A stretch of 64,000 bases of DNA from Erodium maritimum (GCA_963921825.1 OY997594.1:61427675-61491674), one strand, 5' to 3'; shown: positions 1-12,408, counted from the stretch's first letter. The notes: generated from the letters alone by a model not told the origin. A program made the numbers and translations.

Positions 1-2460
1 GAGGGGGCAACACCATGCCAAAGGAACCTTCTTTTTCATCTCTCCATCTCTTTTAATATTGCTTTTGGGGCTCTGAGCAATGAAAAATAATAAAGTGGCA
101 GTTCACTGAGGGTTGATTTAATTAAGGTGATCCTCCCTCCAAAGGATAGAATTTTTGCTTGCCAAAGTCCAAGGCTCTTTTTGAATTTCTGAATAATAGG
201 TTGCCATGTTATGTCAAGCCTGGTTGCAGGCTTTGTTCGCTAGACGCACCCGTACTGGATCCCTTATGACAACTAGTGTGCCTTCTCCTCCTTTCAGCGT
301 AATTTTGAAGCAAATCAAGTTTTTATTTTGAACAATTAAAAAATATCAACGATCAACGAGGTTTTGCGCAATTATTAAATATAGCTAAAAATATTTTAAA
401 AAAAACGAGACACAAAAACAAGGTAAAATGTGGAAAAATAGTCAAATTAATGGAAAATTTTACGCTCATCAAAATGGAGAGATTGGACAACAATTTTAGG
501 ATGGAAGAGTTGAATATGTGTTTGCGGTTTTTTTATGTTCAAACTCGGCCTTATTTATATTAATTTACAGCCAATCACCTTCAAAATTTGTATCAAATAT
601 TGATTTTTTTTAAGTTTTATTTTTGATATAATCCATGGTCAATTATTCGTCAACCCAAATGTTACGGTTGAGCGACAACTTTCCAAGGTATTATAGATCA
701 CGCCGATATAATTAGCGTGTCCGCGATATTTTTGTTGGCGCTTAAACGCCTAAACACCATAAAACGCTGCTGACTGCATATGCTCCTGGTAATTTTAGCA
801 CATACTTTAGTTCCTGGTTACGACATGCAAAACATGTAGAATTAGGGTGTTTATGAGGGTATTAGTTTGATGAATAGTGTCAAGAAAATGTGTCGCGCAT
901 GATCATCACATCACATGATGAATAGTTAATCATCTGTCACAATAACGACATGACACAACTTTCACTTGTTGGTTACGATATGAAACACAAACATGCTTAA
1001 AAGAATGTTTTATGGAATCATCCCTAATAATAATCCAAGAGGACCGACCCACAAAGTTCCATCAGCTATCCCCGAATCATGTTGAAACTTTTGTGGTACA
1101 CATGAGGGAGGATTAAAAGTTGGAATAATATTTAGCTGCTGGACCTTCCTTTCCTTTTCCTTCTGCACTTTTACTATGTGCACCTTCTGTCTCAAAATAG
1201 ACGTATCCAAATAATTGCTTTCTATTTAAATTAGAAATTAAAACTAGTTATAAGCAAAAACTCAAATAGTAAAGATATTAGAGTATGTCTGAGACATGCT
1301 GGTAAATCTCACACTAAATTCATGCTATTAATTAGTAGTGTTAATGAGTAACTTATACTACCTGTTACTCATTAAGCTCCAATGAAATATGCTCAAAATG
1401 GAGCACTCGTAACATTGTATTTATCCGATTGGACCCTCAAACATAGGGGTTGATTAGTAACGTCTAAAATAATATCCGTTTGAAGTTGAGAATGTGTATA
1501 TGCATTCAAACTAGAAAAGAAGAATAAAGAGATAGACAACGATGGGTGCACTGAGACGAACGTGAAGCTCATTTGAGACCAGAAAATGGGGAGACAAAAT
1601 AAGCTTAATGGAAATTTATGAAAAGGACTTGTTTGGAATCTCTTTTCAAGCGCTCTCCTATATAATTGAAGACCCAAAGTTGTGGTACAAACTCCTTCAA
1701 CTTCATTGATTATTACTTGGTAGATGCGGCGGAGAGTTCTTTTTCTCTTTTTCTTTATCAATAGATCAATAAGTTCAAGTCGTCTAACAAATCCTATACC
1801 TAAAAGAGTCCAAACTAGTGAACAACAAATATAAATTACAATACAAAAAGATCTAAAACTAGATTTATCAAACTTGAAGCTCTAAAAATAAGAGACCGTA
1901 CAACTTTTTTGATCAATGAGGTTTAATAATTCTATTATTTCCAAGAAAAGGAAATAAGGAAGCTGCAAAGTACAGACAAAGATGCACATTGCATAATGCA
2001 GTCTAAATACACTTAGTTCATCTTAAAGCACTCCCAATGGAGATTGACCCTTAATAGGGTATAAAATTAAAATTACAGAAAGAAAACAAACAAAAGGATC
2101 AAAGTGAAGCTTAAGCAAGCTTTTTGGATATTCTTCGACAGGGGAGCCCTTGATATCGGAAAAAAATACAATAAATGGCCTAAAACCAGGATTTCCCAAA
2201 CTTGAAAAACAAGAGAGAGATATGCAAGCAGTAACGATTTGCTTCACGTCTGTAAAACCAGGGTATAGGATTATTAGGTCCATTCTTGTTGATCGGACGA
2301 TATGTCTATAGGTTTTAGTTGTAATTTCACTTGAGGAAATTGCCCTTGACCTTGCCCTATTTCTTTCAAAGGCTTGATTTATAAAAATATAAAAAAATAC
2401 TGATAAAAAAAAGAAAAAAATTAGTACCCTTTCATAAGAAAGAGCTGTTTTGCTATAATT
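1..2460. other. AT-rich intergenic DNA, no gene recognised
   Basis: No open frame here has a recognisable domain, plausible splice sites or plant-coding composition. The longest, on the minus strand at 1393-1761, is low-complexity and hydrophobic. The only clear structure is a perfect hairpin at 1341-1375. Several short inverted segments (for example 1376-1404, GCTCCA...TGGAGC) suggest worn MITE ends but cannot be bounded. Confidence 0.5.
1341..1375. repeat. Perfect 12-bp hairpin
   Basis: TTAATGAGTAAC at 1341-1352 is followed by an 11-nt spacer and its exact reverse complement at 1364-1375. It lies in non-coding AT-rich DNA. It may be the end of a small inverted-repeat element; no target duplication was found. 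Confidence 0.5.
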
Positions 2461-2880
2461 CAGAGAGAAACCATTGGAAAAAAGCTATGTTAGGGTTGAG
2501 AGCTCCCAACCTAGCCGTCGTAGCCGCCATCATGAAATCGTCACCGTGTATCTCTTCAAACACCACGAGATCGATCATGAGTCTTTTCTTCTCTCTACTC
2601 CTGGTAGTGCTCTCCTATGTGCATCCACAGTTCAACGTTGTTGTGTCGGAGGGATGTCATATCGAAGATGCAACGTGACTCTCTATTGCGGTTGTGTTCT
2701 CCTCTGCGCATCCTTATTCCGGCGTTGCTGTATCGGAGGGATGGTGCATCGACGACGTTCCACGCGCGACTCCCTGTTGCGGTGCTGCTCGCGTTCTCCG
2801 TGTTAGCCTCCCACGTCTCTAACGGGGACACTGTTAGTCTTAGTGCTTGTAGTTCAATCGTAAATGTCCAATTGTAAATA
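2460..2880 (+). repeat. GC-rich retroelement-like leader with an 87-bp degenerate direct repeat
   Basis: A GC-rich island begins with an AGGGTT-type leader like those of plant LINE or LTR transcripts. It holds two diverged copies of a unit of about 87 bp (2608-2694 and 2695-2784) sharing the segments CTCCT.TG.GCATCC and TCGGAGGGATG. The three + frames are open for 60-110 codons but match nothing known. A retroelement 5' fragment is the most likely reading. A small host gene is not supported. Confidence 0.35.
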
Positions 2881-2923
2881 TCATCTTTAGCAATAATATT
2901 AAAGTGACTTTATATTATTTATG

Positions 2924-4126
2924 TGTTGGATTAATATACTGATGTGTGTTCTGATATATGCCCACCATGCGAATAGAACCATAGATCGAGATAGATTACA
3001 CTTGATGGGTCCCTCGTCGACGAAGCTTCACTAGAAACGACTAGTATGAAAGATGACTCTTTATGGCTTACGTTCTGTTAGTCATTGGAATGAGATTCCG
3101 GAGTCTGATCATAGATATCATGTGGGACATGATATTGGACGACCCGCCTTGAATATTTTCCATAGATTGAGTCATGAACATATTCAGTGTCGTAGCTTGT
3201 CATGTATTCTTAGACTAAGGAGTCTTTGTGATCGCTATGTAGTCAACAACTGAGTTTGACCTGAGCCTAACATTGTCCGTAACAGGGCTTCCATAACATC
3301 CAAGATTGGCTTGGAGACGGGCTACATGAGTGACACGAAAGACGGCTAATGGATTATCTCTCATACTGAGGTATGAGAAAGATATTGGTTCTCAGCCGCT
3401 TGATCGAGAGTGACTGAAAGAATAGCATGGTCATGCATATGATACAGGGTGTCATATATTCAATCACCTCACATTCAAGGAATAGTGATTGAGAATAATA
3501 AGGATGACGTCTCTATGCCTTATCTCAATCAGGATATCGGAGATAAAATGATAGTGGTATAGACGACTGAAAAGTTAGAATCAACAGGGTCGATTCGTTG
3601 TATAGTGTCATGCAATACTAAAGTCTCGATAGTTGCCACTTTTATAGGATCAAGTAAAATGGGATTTTACGTTGATCTATTGGCATGCATAAACCTAAGG
3701 GTCACACCGGAGGATGAAACTCATTGACACATTTATGGAGAATGACCAAAAGGGGGTTGTCTCGGGACATGACCAAAACTGGGTTTTGGGTCATGTGCCC
3801 ATAAGTGAATAGAACTTTAGGATCGAGACAAGACTTCGAGTCTTGGGATTGATCACGTCGGATAATGTCGGACATTTCCAGTATGGAAGGCTTGGAGGCG
3901 ATGAGCGCTTCACGGGATCTCGTTGGGAATGCCCACGGGCCATGTTCCAAGAGGCTCATGAGAGGCCCGTGCAACCATGACCCATGAAACTAATTAATCA
4001 AGTCTTGATTAATTAGTACTAAGTAAGCAAGACAAGGATTACACCATGCTTGACACTATGCTTGTCCTATACTATTGTTTATTATTTTGATGAGATTTAA
4101 TTGGTTTAAGTCATTTTTTTCCAACA
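2924..4126. mobile_element. LTR-like block (probable solo LTR or LARD fragment)
   Basis: The block of about 1.2 kb begins TGTTGGA and ends TCCAACA, the short inverted TG...CA termini typical of plant LTRs. It has no coding capacity and a mixed composition unlike its flanks. The five bases on each side (TTATG and TAACA) do not match, so a clean solo LTR with its target duplication is not demonstrated. It could be one end of a larger, lost element. It is an old, broken fossil. Confidence 0.4.
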
Positions 4127-4373
4127 TAACAAACACAAGACACAAATAGGAAGCAATTTTTTTCTCTCCCTCCCCCCAATATTTCGGCCAAGGCAAGCTC
4201 CCATCTCCATTTTTGGTGTTCTTGAGTCCTCATAAGAAAAACTGTGTGTCTTTGATTCTCAAGTGGATACGTAGGCGTCTTGGAGACTCAAGCCAAATAA
4301 TTCTTTACCCGGTGTTCTTGTTTTTGTATGAAAGTGCTGATTTTTTTTTTCTTGTGGTTCTAATCTTTGGTAG

Positions 4374-4719
4374 TTGATTCATGGTTTTAATGGTCTCTTG
4401 TTTTTATTTGTCATTCTACTGCAAGTTGATCCATCTCCTACGTCGAGACCCAACAGAAACGGACGACGATATAGTTGGGAAAAATCGGACGAATCTGGCG
4501 AGAACAACTATGCAGACTCGCCAAGCCCAATGAGTAAGCAAGGATTCGTGGATTTTTACTGGGAGGGATCCCTGAATCATACTTATCCCGATCAAACTGT
4601 CAGGTTCAAGTTCGGTAGCTCATTTGACAAAACGAGTCCTTGTAGAGCAGAGACCAAGCAACGATTAGGCCCTATTTTGAGTTGTTCCTGGCAGTTGGAA
4701 CCTTTTGAATTTTACTTTG
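4374..4719 (+). other. Orphan exon-like open frame, unknown
   Basis: The + frame at 4374-4754 stays open and from about 4430 reads as a polar, non-repetitive peptide with a core near KQGFVDFYWEGSLNHTYPD and FKFGSSFDKTSPCRAETKQR. A pyrimidine-rich stretch ending TTCTACTGCAAG just upstream could be a splice acceptor. The frame runs straight into the poly(T) end of the LINE at 4720, so if it was an exon the LINE insertion truncated it. I do not recognise the protein. It may instead be internal sequence of the LTR-like block to its left. Confidence 0.25.
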
Positions 4720-5175
4720 TTTTTTTTTTGATAAACGAGGTGAATTTCCATTGATAATAGAAGAAGTACAATGGAGACAGGAAAAAATCAAGGTGATTTA
4801 TCCTGCAAAACCTAAACTGCATAAATAAGAAATGCCAAAATAAGATAACGAACGGCAACCAATCGGAAACAACCGAACAAGAATTATAAGAAGCAACTCC
4901 TCGGGGTAGATTGACATGTCACGAACGTGGTGCCCTGAGAAAATGCCCCTCCCGCGTGCATCAAGGAATAACAAAGCGATTGCAGCTTCAAAAAAGACTC
5001 CCCAACAGTCTCAGTAGTAGAGTTAAAGACCAAAGAGTTCCTGCGAAGCCACAGGATCCACATACCCCACTGATACTACTTTCAACCAATTCGTCTTCAA
5101 GGATCTCGGCCACAAACCGACCCACCCTTGCAGAACAGAACCTACTGAACTGGAATGAACACAAAAGACTCCACA

Positions 5176-8100
5176 CTAGCTATAAAACTTAGACCAAAAA
5201 GTCCAAGCAAATGAACAATACAGGAAAATATGGTCCGAGTCCTCAGACACCAACTTACAGGACTTGCAAAGCATAGCATTAAGATAAACCTGACTCCCTC
5301 TACTTTCCAAAAATACCATAGAAGGAATGGCATGGTTCAAGATCAACCACATCAGCATCGAGTATTTGGGAGGCCATCTTTTTATCCACAGAAAGTCGGC
5401 CCAAAAAAGGGGGATCCGGTGCCGGAGGTTCCAACAACTCATATACAGAACTTGATCGAAAAAGCGTCGCCTTAGTCCAGACCATTGTGTCCTCTAACTC
5501 CGGATGAAAAGGTACTCCCTTCAGAGCATCAAGTAGAACCTCGACCTCCCTTTCCTCCCAAACAAAACAATCCCGACGGAAGGATAAACTCCACATACCA
5601 TTCTCAATAACAGAGGCAATTTTCTGGTGTCTGGCATTAGACATTGAATATAAACGGGGAAAGCAATGAGATAAGGGCGTACAAGCGTCTTCCCAAAAAA
5701 GAATGTGAGCTCCATTGCCAAGTCTCCAATGCAAACTTTGGTTCCCAAATAGATTAGCAAATTGAGGATTGGATGCTAGTTTGATAATACCGTTAAAAAT
5801 GTACGATGAAGTCGGTTTGTCAACAGCCGAGAGGTTCCATGAATCAGAGTTCCATCCAAACCGTTCACATATAAATCGCTTCCAGAAAGAGTCTGTTTCT
5901 GAGGCAAAACGCCAGTACCATTTGGCTAAAAGACTGTCGTTGACCTGTTCCAACCGACGTATGCCCAAACCTCCACTAGCACGAGGTCGACAAACCTTAT
6001 GCCAAGCCAACCTATTCAAAACCCTGCGAGCAACACTACCAGACCAAAGGAACTAGCGTTGCCAAGCCTCCAACTCTTTTATTACCGCCTTAGGTGCCTT
6101 AAACAGAGTCATGTAAAATACAGGTAAAGCTGACAGTGTTGATTTAATTAAAACCAAACGCCCTGCAGAATTAAGCAACTTCATTTTCCATAAGGCCAGG
6201 GAGGATTTAAATTTCTTGACAATAGGCTCCCACGTTTTTACCTTCCTAGGATCCGCCCCCAGCGGAAAACCCAAATACCTGACCGGAAGATCAACCACCA
6301 AACATCCAAAAATATCGTGGACCAACTCATCAGACATAGAGAAGCCATTCAAAAGAACTGCTCTGGACTTTGCATAACTGATCCTGAGACCTGAGACAGA
6401 CTCATACATGTAAAGGGTATGCTTAAGTGTTCGAAAATTAGTTTCAGTACCCGTTACAAAGAGGAGAGTATCATCTGCGAACTGTAAGTGAGAAACCAGA
6501 AAATCCTCCATTCCAATTCGAACACCACCGAAGTCCCCCGAAGCTTAGCCTTCTAATAGTATTTGATGAAGGTCTTCTGCTGCCAACAGAAAAATGAAAG
6601 GAGACAAGGGGCATGCTTGTCTCAAACCTTTCGAAATGGAGAAATCAGAGCTGGGTGAGCCATTCACTAACACAGAAAGAGTGGCCTTAAAACAAGACGA
6701 AAGCCAACTCCACCACCGAGAACCAAAACTCATAGCCACGAGCATTGAATCAATATAATCCCATCTCAGATTATCATATGCCTTCTCAAAATCGAGCTGG
6801 AGAAGTACAGCCTCCACTTTGTTTTGTTTTATCAGTTGTATAGTCTCTGAGGCAATCAACACACCGTCTACCAGTTGACGACCGGCAACAAACCCGCTTT
6901 GAACGTCACTAATCAGATCCGCTAGCACCAATTTCAATCTATTAGCCAGTACTTTCGCTAGAATTTTGTATGGGGCCGATATTAAGCTAATAGGTCGCAG
7001 TTCCGACATTGTTTCAGGATTCTGAACCTTCGGTATTAGGGTGAGGAAAGTTGCATTTAATCCCTTCCCAATAACTCCAGTTTCATGAAAAGCCTGAACA
7101 AATCGAACAACGTCAGGGCCAAAAATATCCCAACACCGCTGGAAAAAGAGAAAAGTGAAACCATCCGGACCCGGAGATTTTTCACTCCCACAATCCTTGA
7201 CTGCCTGAAAATTTTCCTCCTCATCAAATGGGAGCTCCAAATTCGAGCTCTGAACCAACGAGAGGACTAAAAATGGGAGAACAGGTAACTCCAAAATCGA
7301 CTGAGAAGATAGAGTAAAACGTTGCTTGAAGTGTAAGGCGGCATGAGATCGGATGTCTGCAGGATCAGAAATAAAGGTGTTGCCATCCCTAATGATCGAG
7401 ATTCTGTTGACAGAGCCCATAAAGTTTGCAACACGATGAAAGTATTTTGAGCAGGAATCCCCTTCATCAAACCACTTCTGCCTCGATTTTTGGCACCAAA
7501 TACGAGCTAGAACTTTCTGTTTGGCTATTAAATCAACCTTCAGTAAGGACCGCCGAATACATTCATCATCACTTAGATTACGAGTGTCCAAAATTCTGTC
7601 CAACGTCTCTATCTCCTTTGACAGGTTCTCTACCTGCAAATCTACGCGCCCAAAAACATCTCGGTTCCAAGTCTTCAAATCTTCTCTAAGACACCTGAGC
7701 TTGAACCAAAGGCAGTAACTGGGAGAACCTGTACACGAATAAGAAGTTCAATAACCGGCTATCAATTCTGAAAAATCTTTTACCTTTAGCCAAACATTCA
7801 AGAATTTAAATTGCCTCGGACCCCAATTTATATTATTGGACTCAAGAACGATGGGTCTGTGATCAGATAAACCCCGAGCTAATCCTTTTTGCGACAAACC
7901 TTCGAAGGTAACTAAAAATTCTGGTGAAACCAAAAACCGGTCTAATCGGGTTGCCTTTGAGCCAGGATCGTACCAAGTAAATTTACCTCCTTCCAAACGT
8001 AAGTCAGAAAGCCCAATGTCTAGAATAAAATTCAAGAATCAAGAACTGTCACTTTCTAAAAAAACACTATTCCTTCGTTCCTCAGCCAACAAAACCGAGT

Positions 8101-8530
8101 TGAAGTCACCTCCAACACATATGATGTCCGAGAACCTGGAGATGTATGTGCGCAGATCATCCCAAAGTGTAGCTCGATCATTCTCATTAGACGGGGTGTA
8201 AACATTTATTAGGACCAACGGGGATGGGGAACCAATCCAAAACCCAAACCATAATATAGCATTCTTAAATGGGACAACGTCTGTACAAGAGAAAATTTCA
8301 GATCTCCAAATAGACAATATACCACCCGAAGCTCCGTCCGCAGGAGAAAAAGAGTGAGTTCAATTACCCAGAAAATCGCAGCTCCTCAGATAAGAGGGGG
8401 GAAAAGAGGCAACCTTAGTCTCTTGTAAAAAGACAAAATCCGGACGAGCATTCCTGATGGTAAAACTGATACTCCGTCTCTTCTGGACGGAGTTCGTTCC
8501 TCTCACATTCCATGAGAGGAACTACAAGCT
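5176..8530 (-). pseudogene. LINE ORF2: endonuclease, reverse transcriptase, zf-RVT (disrupted)
   Basis: Reading leftwards, the endonuclease starts near 8527 (SWNVRGTN) and continues through GGDFN (about 8130), GGKFTWYDPGS (about 7980) and SDHRPI (about 7865). The reverse transcriptase follows in 7678-6545, with KSPGPDGFTF, the ELRPISL block, GFVAGRQLVD and KGLRQACPLSPF (the usual GDPLSP is altered). The FADDTLLF catalytic block lies in 6511-6053. The region 6019-5176 has the SGGLGIRRL and WRLGNGAHILFWED blocks and a zinc-binding C-terminus (CKSCKLVSEDSDHIFLYC). Stops and frame changes separate these pieces, including one in the endonuclease near 8360, one near 7740 and others near 6530 and 6040. 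The catalytic YxDD-type aspartates are still present. Confidence 0.8.
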
Positions 8531-8531
8531 A

Positions 8532-10205
8532 TCAATTACGAAGACGAAGAGAGGGAACCGAATTCAGATCATCCAGTTCCTCTTCATCGCAGACATCATC
8601 ATATAGATCATCATCGTCCCCTTCTAGATCAAGGCGTTCACTAATCTCTAAGTCGAGATTATCAAATTGTTCATGAACAGATTCAGAGATACGCAATGCT
8701 TTGATACCGACCTGTTTCACGTAGTCCCACTTCCTCTTATTAGCAGACCGCACAGAATGATGTTTCTGGATTAAAACAGGTGTCTGGTAAACCACGGGGG
8801 ATCGACTAACAGCAGACTTCTTCGAAACCTGAGAAGCAGACTTGATCGGAATTGGGGAGACTTGAATGGCACGATTCTGATGGTCCGAAACTATATCAGC
8901 AAAAGATGGAGAAATATCCGCTGGCTTTGGAGATGTATCCGAACCGGACTTGGTCTTTGAATTAGAGATAGAGTCCCCAACTTGCGAAACAGAGTTGAAA
9001 TCGGTATTTACTACACGTCCTTCACCAACCTTATCTGAAGACAAAGGTAAACTAATCTCAAAAAGACAAGCTTCTGGGATCTCTGCAGCATCAATCCCTG
9101 AAATCGCTAATGGAAAGGTCAAATGGTTCAATGCCAAACTCACAGACTTGAAACCACATTTAATATTACTGTGAGTTAATAGATAAACAACATCATAAGA
9201 AGCAGAGTCTGGATTAGAGTCACAGTAATGATGCAAAAGGGTACCCAAGGAGCTCCCTATTGCCTTGATCGTAGTTTCAGACCTTCCTTGAAAAGGAATT
9301 CCTTCGACCTTAACCCATTGGATAAAACCACCCAATGTTACCAGCGCACCTGAATTGCTGAGAACAACGAACCAAGGCTTCAGTCTGTTCCAATTGTCCC
9401 TCTCAAGTGTATCACGTAGTGCTGGATCAAGCACTGTAAGGAGGAAAACCCGATGTCCAAAAGGCCGAAGAATAATGTCCTTTAGTCCTTGAGAGTGTAG
9501 CACAGAATTTAATTGTGACACTTTCCAATTATTGTGCGCAAGTACCAGAATGCCTGACATTGCCATCTCTTTTGCCCCTTCAATGATTGAGCCGTGAATT
9601 GGTTGGACCGAATTAATCACAGAGACTGGTTTTGTGAAAGAGGAACTCTGTTTCCTACGGGATGATTTAGCTTTAGGCTTGGCATAAGCAACCAATAGCT
9701 TGAATCCATCCTGTAACGTACCATTAAACGCCTCCACCATAGCTTCTACGTGATCAGAGTGCATCCTTACGAAACCAAAAAAAAATCCATTGCGATTCGA
9801 TTGCTTGCAAACAAAGCAATGGTCAACCAATTCCGATCCAAACAGATTCTTAAGCCAAGAATCATCCTTACCAGGAGGAATATTCCAAACGAATAGTTTG
9901 CGTCCCCCCTTTTCCTTCTGATCCGATGAAGCAGAGGTATCGTGAATGGTCTGAAGTGCAGGGGCTGATGTTTGCTTCTGCTCAAAGTTCAGTACGATGG
10001 AAGAGACACGTCCCATAAGTTGCCCTTGCTTTGGACTGGAGGGAGCTCCTGAGAGAGACAAGCTGCTACCAACCGGAGCGACGACGACCGATTGGAGCTG
10101 ACTCGGTCCAACTGAACGAACTGGAGAGGAGGGAGCCTGGGGAGCTTTGCCCTTCCGTGCGTCCCTCTTGATTCTAGGGTTCCTGAGTGCTGATCTGGGA
10201 TCCAC
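8532..10205 (-). CDS. LINE ORF1 protein with RRM-type RNA-binding domain
   Basis: This 557-residue open frame is the first ORF of the LINE. Residues 1-100 are a basic, proline/serine-rich leader. Residues about 102-180 form an RNA-recognition motif: the RNP2-like strand is KLFVWNIP and the RNP1-like strand is GFFFGFVRM. A central region resembling DUF4283-type plant LINE ORF1 follows (WVKVEGIPFQGR). The C-terminus is strongly acidic (residues about 515-545, EGDDDDLYDDVCDEEELDD). The protein would coat the LINE RNA and act as a nucleic-acid chaperone during target-primed reverse transcription. ORF2 begins about 20 bases after its stop. An uninterrupted frame of this length argues for a fairly recent insertion. 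The ATG at 10205 is the first in frame after the leader. Confidence 0.8.
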   Translation of the reverse strand: MDPRSALRNPRIKRDARKGKAPQAPSSPVRSVGPSQLQSVVVAPVGSSLSLSGAPSSPKQGQLMGRVSSIVLNFEQKQTSAPALQTIHDTSASSDQKEKGGRKLFVWNIPPGKDDSWLKNLFGSELVDHCFVCKQSNRNGFFFGFVRMHSDHVEAMVEAFNGTLQDGFKLLVAYAKPKAKSSRRKQSSSFTKPVSVINSVQPIHGSIIEGAKEMAMSGILVLAHNNWKVSQLNSVLHSQGLKDIILRPFGHRVFLLTVLDPALRDTLERDNWNRLKPWFVVLSNSGALVTLGGFIQWVKVEGIPFQGRSETTIKAIGSSLGTLLHHYCDSNPDSASYDVVYLLTHSNIKCGFKSVSLALNHLTFPLAISGIDAAEIPEACLFEISLPLSSDKVGEGRVVNTDFNSVSQVGDSISNSKTKSGSDTSPKPADISPSFADIVSDHQNRAIQVSPIPIKSASQVSKKSAVSRSPVVYQTPVLIQKHHSVRSANKRKWDYVKQVGIKALRISESVHEQFDNLDLEISERLDLEGDDDDLYDDVCDEEELDDLNSVPSLRLRN

Positions 10206-10383
10206 AATAAGTTCTCCTTGAGAATCATAGGAGGGTGAGAAACACCGACCAACACTGGCAGGAGAGGCCTGCCGGAACAGTGAAACACGGGCGGCCGCCG
10301 AGGAGAAACCCTAGAGAGAGATATTAGCACTTCGCTCTTAATTGTTTCCAATCCTTGTATTGTTAAGGGTTTTTTTTACTCTG

Positions 10384-10970
10384 TTTTTAATTTATGTTTT
10401 AATTTTCGGTTTATTTTCTGTTTTAGTTACTTTTCTTGTAATTGTTATAACCGAGTTTTGTTACATCGGTTCGCCTCTTAGGATTATTGAATCACTGCCT
10501 TGTTCTAAGGTATTGGCCGCTATAACGGTTCTCTCCCACATTCAATGGAAGCTACGTTTTATTCTAAAAAAAAAGAACTATTTTTCCGTTATATTTTTAT
10601 TTTGGAAATAACAAAGAGACAAATTTGTAACTTTTCAAAGTTTTGAAAGACACGGAGACCCAACTGTCTGGACTCCAGACTCTGGAGTGGTGGACCTTCC
10701 CACCTTTAGGGTGTGATGATGCCTATTCGACATTTTGGATGTATTATTACGAAGGAATGAAAAAGTTTTACGGATTTTGTGTAAAAATATATTTTTAGTA
10801 TAAGACTTGAATTTGTAATTTTATTTAACAGAAACGAAACTCGTATCACCTAATCCAACACATATATCTCAATAAAAATATCCAACATGTATATATACAC
10901 GTGTTTCAATTTTTTGGTCTTATTTCAAACAATAATAAATATAATGGATAATTTATTCAAGTATATAAAG
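10384..10970. other. AT-rich spacer, nothing recognised
   Basis: A T-rich then A-rich spacer lies between the LINE and the Mutator-like element. No frame, repeat or signal stands out. Confidence 0.4.
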
Positions 10971-10979
10971 TTAAAATTT

Positions 10980-12356
10980 GGGAAAATTTCATTTTACAAC
11001 CCTGTCAAACATTTAACTTCAGTTTGATATCCTGGCATAAATTTTTATCAGTTTCATACCCAAACCAAACATTTAATTTCACTTTCATATCCAGTCGGGT
11101 AAAAAGTCCAAAATACCCCTAACTATTACTCAAATTTTCATCTCATGCCATTGGTTCAGAATTTGAAAAGAAGTGAAATGACAATAATACCCTTCATTGT
11201 TTAGGGTGTTAAACTGAAAATTTGACTAATTTTAAAATAAAATCAGTTTTTTTTTTATAAATTCAATTTTTATTTTCAAAAAATCAGATTTTAATTTTAA
11301 AAATACATAAAATCATTTTTTTTTATAAAAATCATTTTTTTTTATTAAAAACAGTTTTATTTTTTAAAAAAATTAATTTTATTTATATTAAAAAAAATTC
11401 TGGAGGAAGCGACTTCGTCCTCTCCGGCGTGGTCTCCGGCCACCCCTCCTCCGTCGGCGTCGTCCCCGGCCACCCCCACCTCCCCCTCCTCCGCCGGCGT
11501 CGTCCTCTGCAGCGCCCGTGACTGGTTCAGATCTGAACCAGTCACGTGAAGGTCAAGTTGTTAGATTCTTTGCATCACCAATTCTATAAACACATAGCAA
11601 AGACCACAAACATAATCACAGATGGTTCAAACAACTAACGGATGGTTAGGGAAACAAAGCTCGAAATCAAGGAAGTACAGATTTTTCGAAATTGGGGCGG
11701 ATTATCAGGTTTGGGCATGATTTGAGCTCAAAACAATGTGAAGCGGAAGAGAAATACAAAATCAATCCATATGAATTTTGCATCTGAATGACACGGAAAA
11801 ATCGATTGTATCTGAGGTTGCCAAGGCCCCGACTGGTTCAGATCTGAACCAGTCACGGGCGCTGCAGAGGACGACGCCGGAGGAGGAGGCGGAGGTGGGG
11901 GTGGCCGGGGACGACGCCGGAGAGGACGAAGTCACTTCCTCCAGATTTTTTTTAATATAAATAAAATTAAATTTTTTAAAAAATAAAACTGTTTTTAATA
12001 AAAAAATGATTTTTATAAAAAAAAATATTTTATGTATTTTTAAAATTAAAATCTGATTTTTTTGAAAATAAAAATTGAATTTATAAAAAAATGATTTTAT
12101 TTTAAAATTAGTCAAAATTTCAGTTTAACACCCTAAAAATGAAGGGTATTATTGTCATTTCACTTCTTTTCAAATTCTGAACCAATGGCATGAGATGAAA
12201 ATTTGTGTAATAGGTAGTGGTATTTTGGACATTTTACCCGGCTGGGTATGAAAGTGAAATAAAATGTTTGGTTTGGGTATGAAACTGATAAAAATTTATG
12301 TCAGGGTATCAAACTGAAGTTAAATGTTTGACAAGGGGGTAAAATGAAAATTTCCC
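10980..12356. mobile_element. Mutator-like foldback (long-TIR) DNA transposon, non-autonomous
   Basis: The element starts GGGAAAATTTCATTTTAC and ends with the inverted complement, and is flanked by a perfect 9-bp direct repeat TTAAAATTT (10971-10979 and 12357-12365). A 9-bp target duplication is diagnostic for Mutator-type elements. The two arms (about 10980-11546 and 11830-12356) are inverted copies of each other over more than 500 bp, with only a 280-bp central loop. Each arm has an AT-rich outer part and a GC-rich inner part ending in a long self-palindrome centred on AGATCT. There is no transposase, so it would have been moved in trans. Confidence 0.85.
11517..11546. repeat. 30-nt perfect palindrome at the inner end of the left MULE arm
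   Basis: The sequence is its own reverse complement over 30 bases, centred on TTCAGATCTGAA. A 24-base version with the same centre is at 11831-11854 in the right arm, so the foldback element contains hairpins inside a larger hairpin. Confidence 0.8.
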
Positions 12357-12408
12357 TTAAAATTTAAATGAAAAACTTTTCAAATTTTTTTTTTATAAAA
12401 TTATAATA

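Larger units (their letters stand above)
4720..10350 (-). mobile_element. Near full-length L1-type LINE retrotransposon
   Basis: A complete LINE layout reads on the minus strand: 5' leader (about 10350-10206), ORF1 (10205-8532), then ORF2 with apurinic endonuclease, reverse transcriptase and a C-terminal zinc-binding region, a short 3' UTR and an oligo(A) tail (T run at 4720-4729 on +). No RNase H domain was seen. ORF1 is intact over 557 codons, whereas ORF2 carries several stops and frame changes, so the copy is not competent but not ancient. The 5' boundary is approximate because no convincing target duplication was found. It interrupts the open frame to its left. Confidence 0.85.

Noticed and set aside
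2919-4131. Target duplication of the LTR-like block
   Set aside because: The flanking 5-mers TTATG and TAACA differ, so a solo LTR is not demonstrated.
4708-10383. AATTTTACTTTG (4708) versus TTTTTTACTCTG (10372) as target duplication of the LINE
   Set aside because: Three mismatches in 12 T-rich bases; not convincing.
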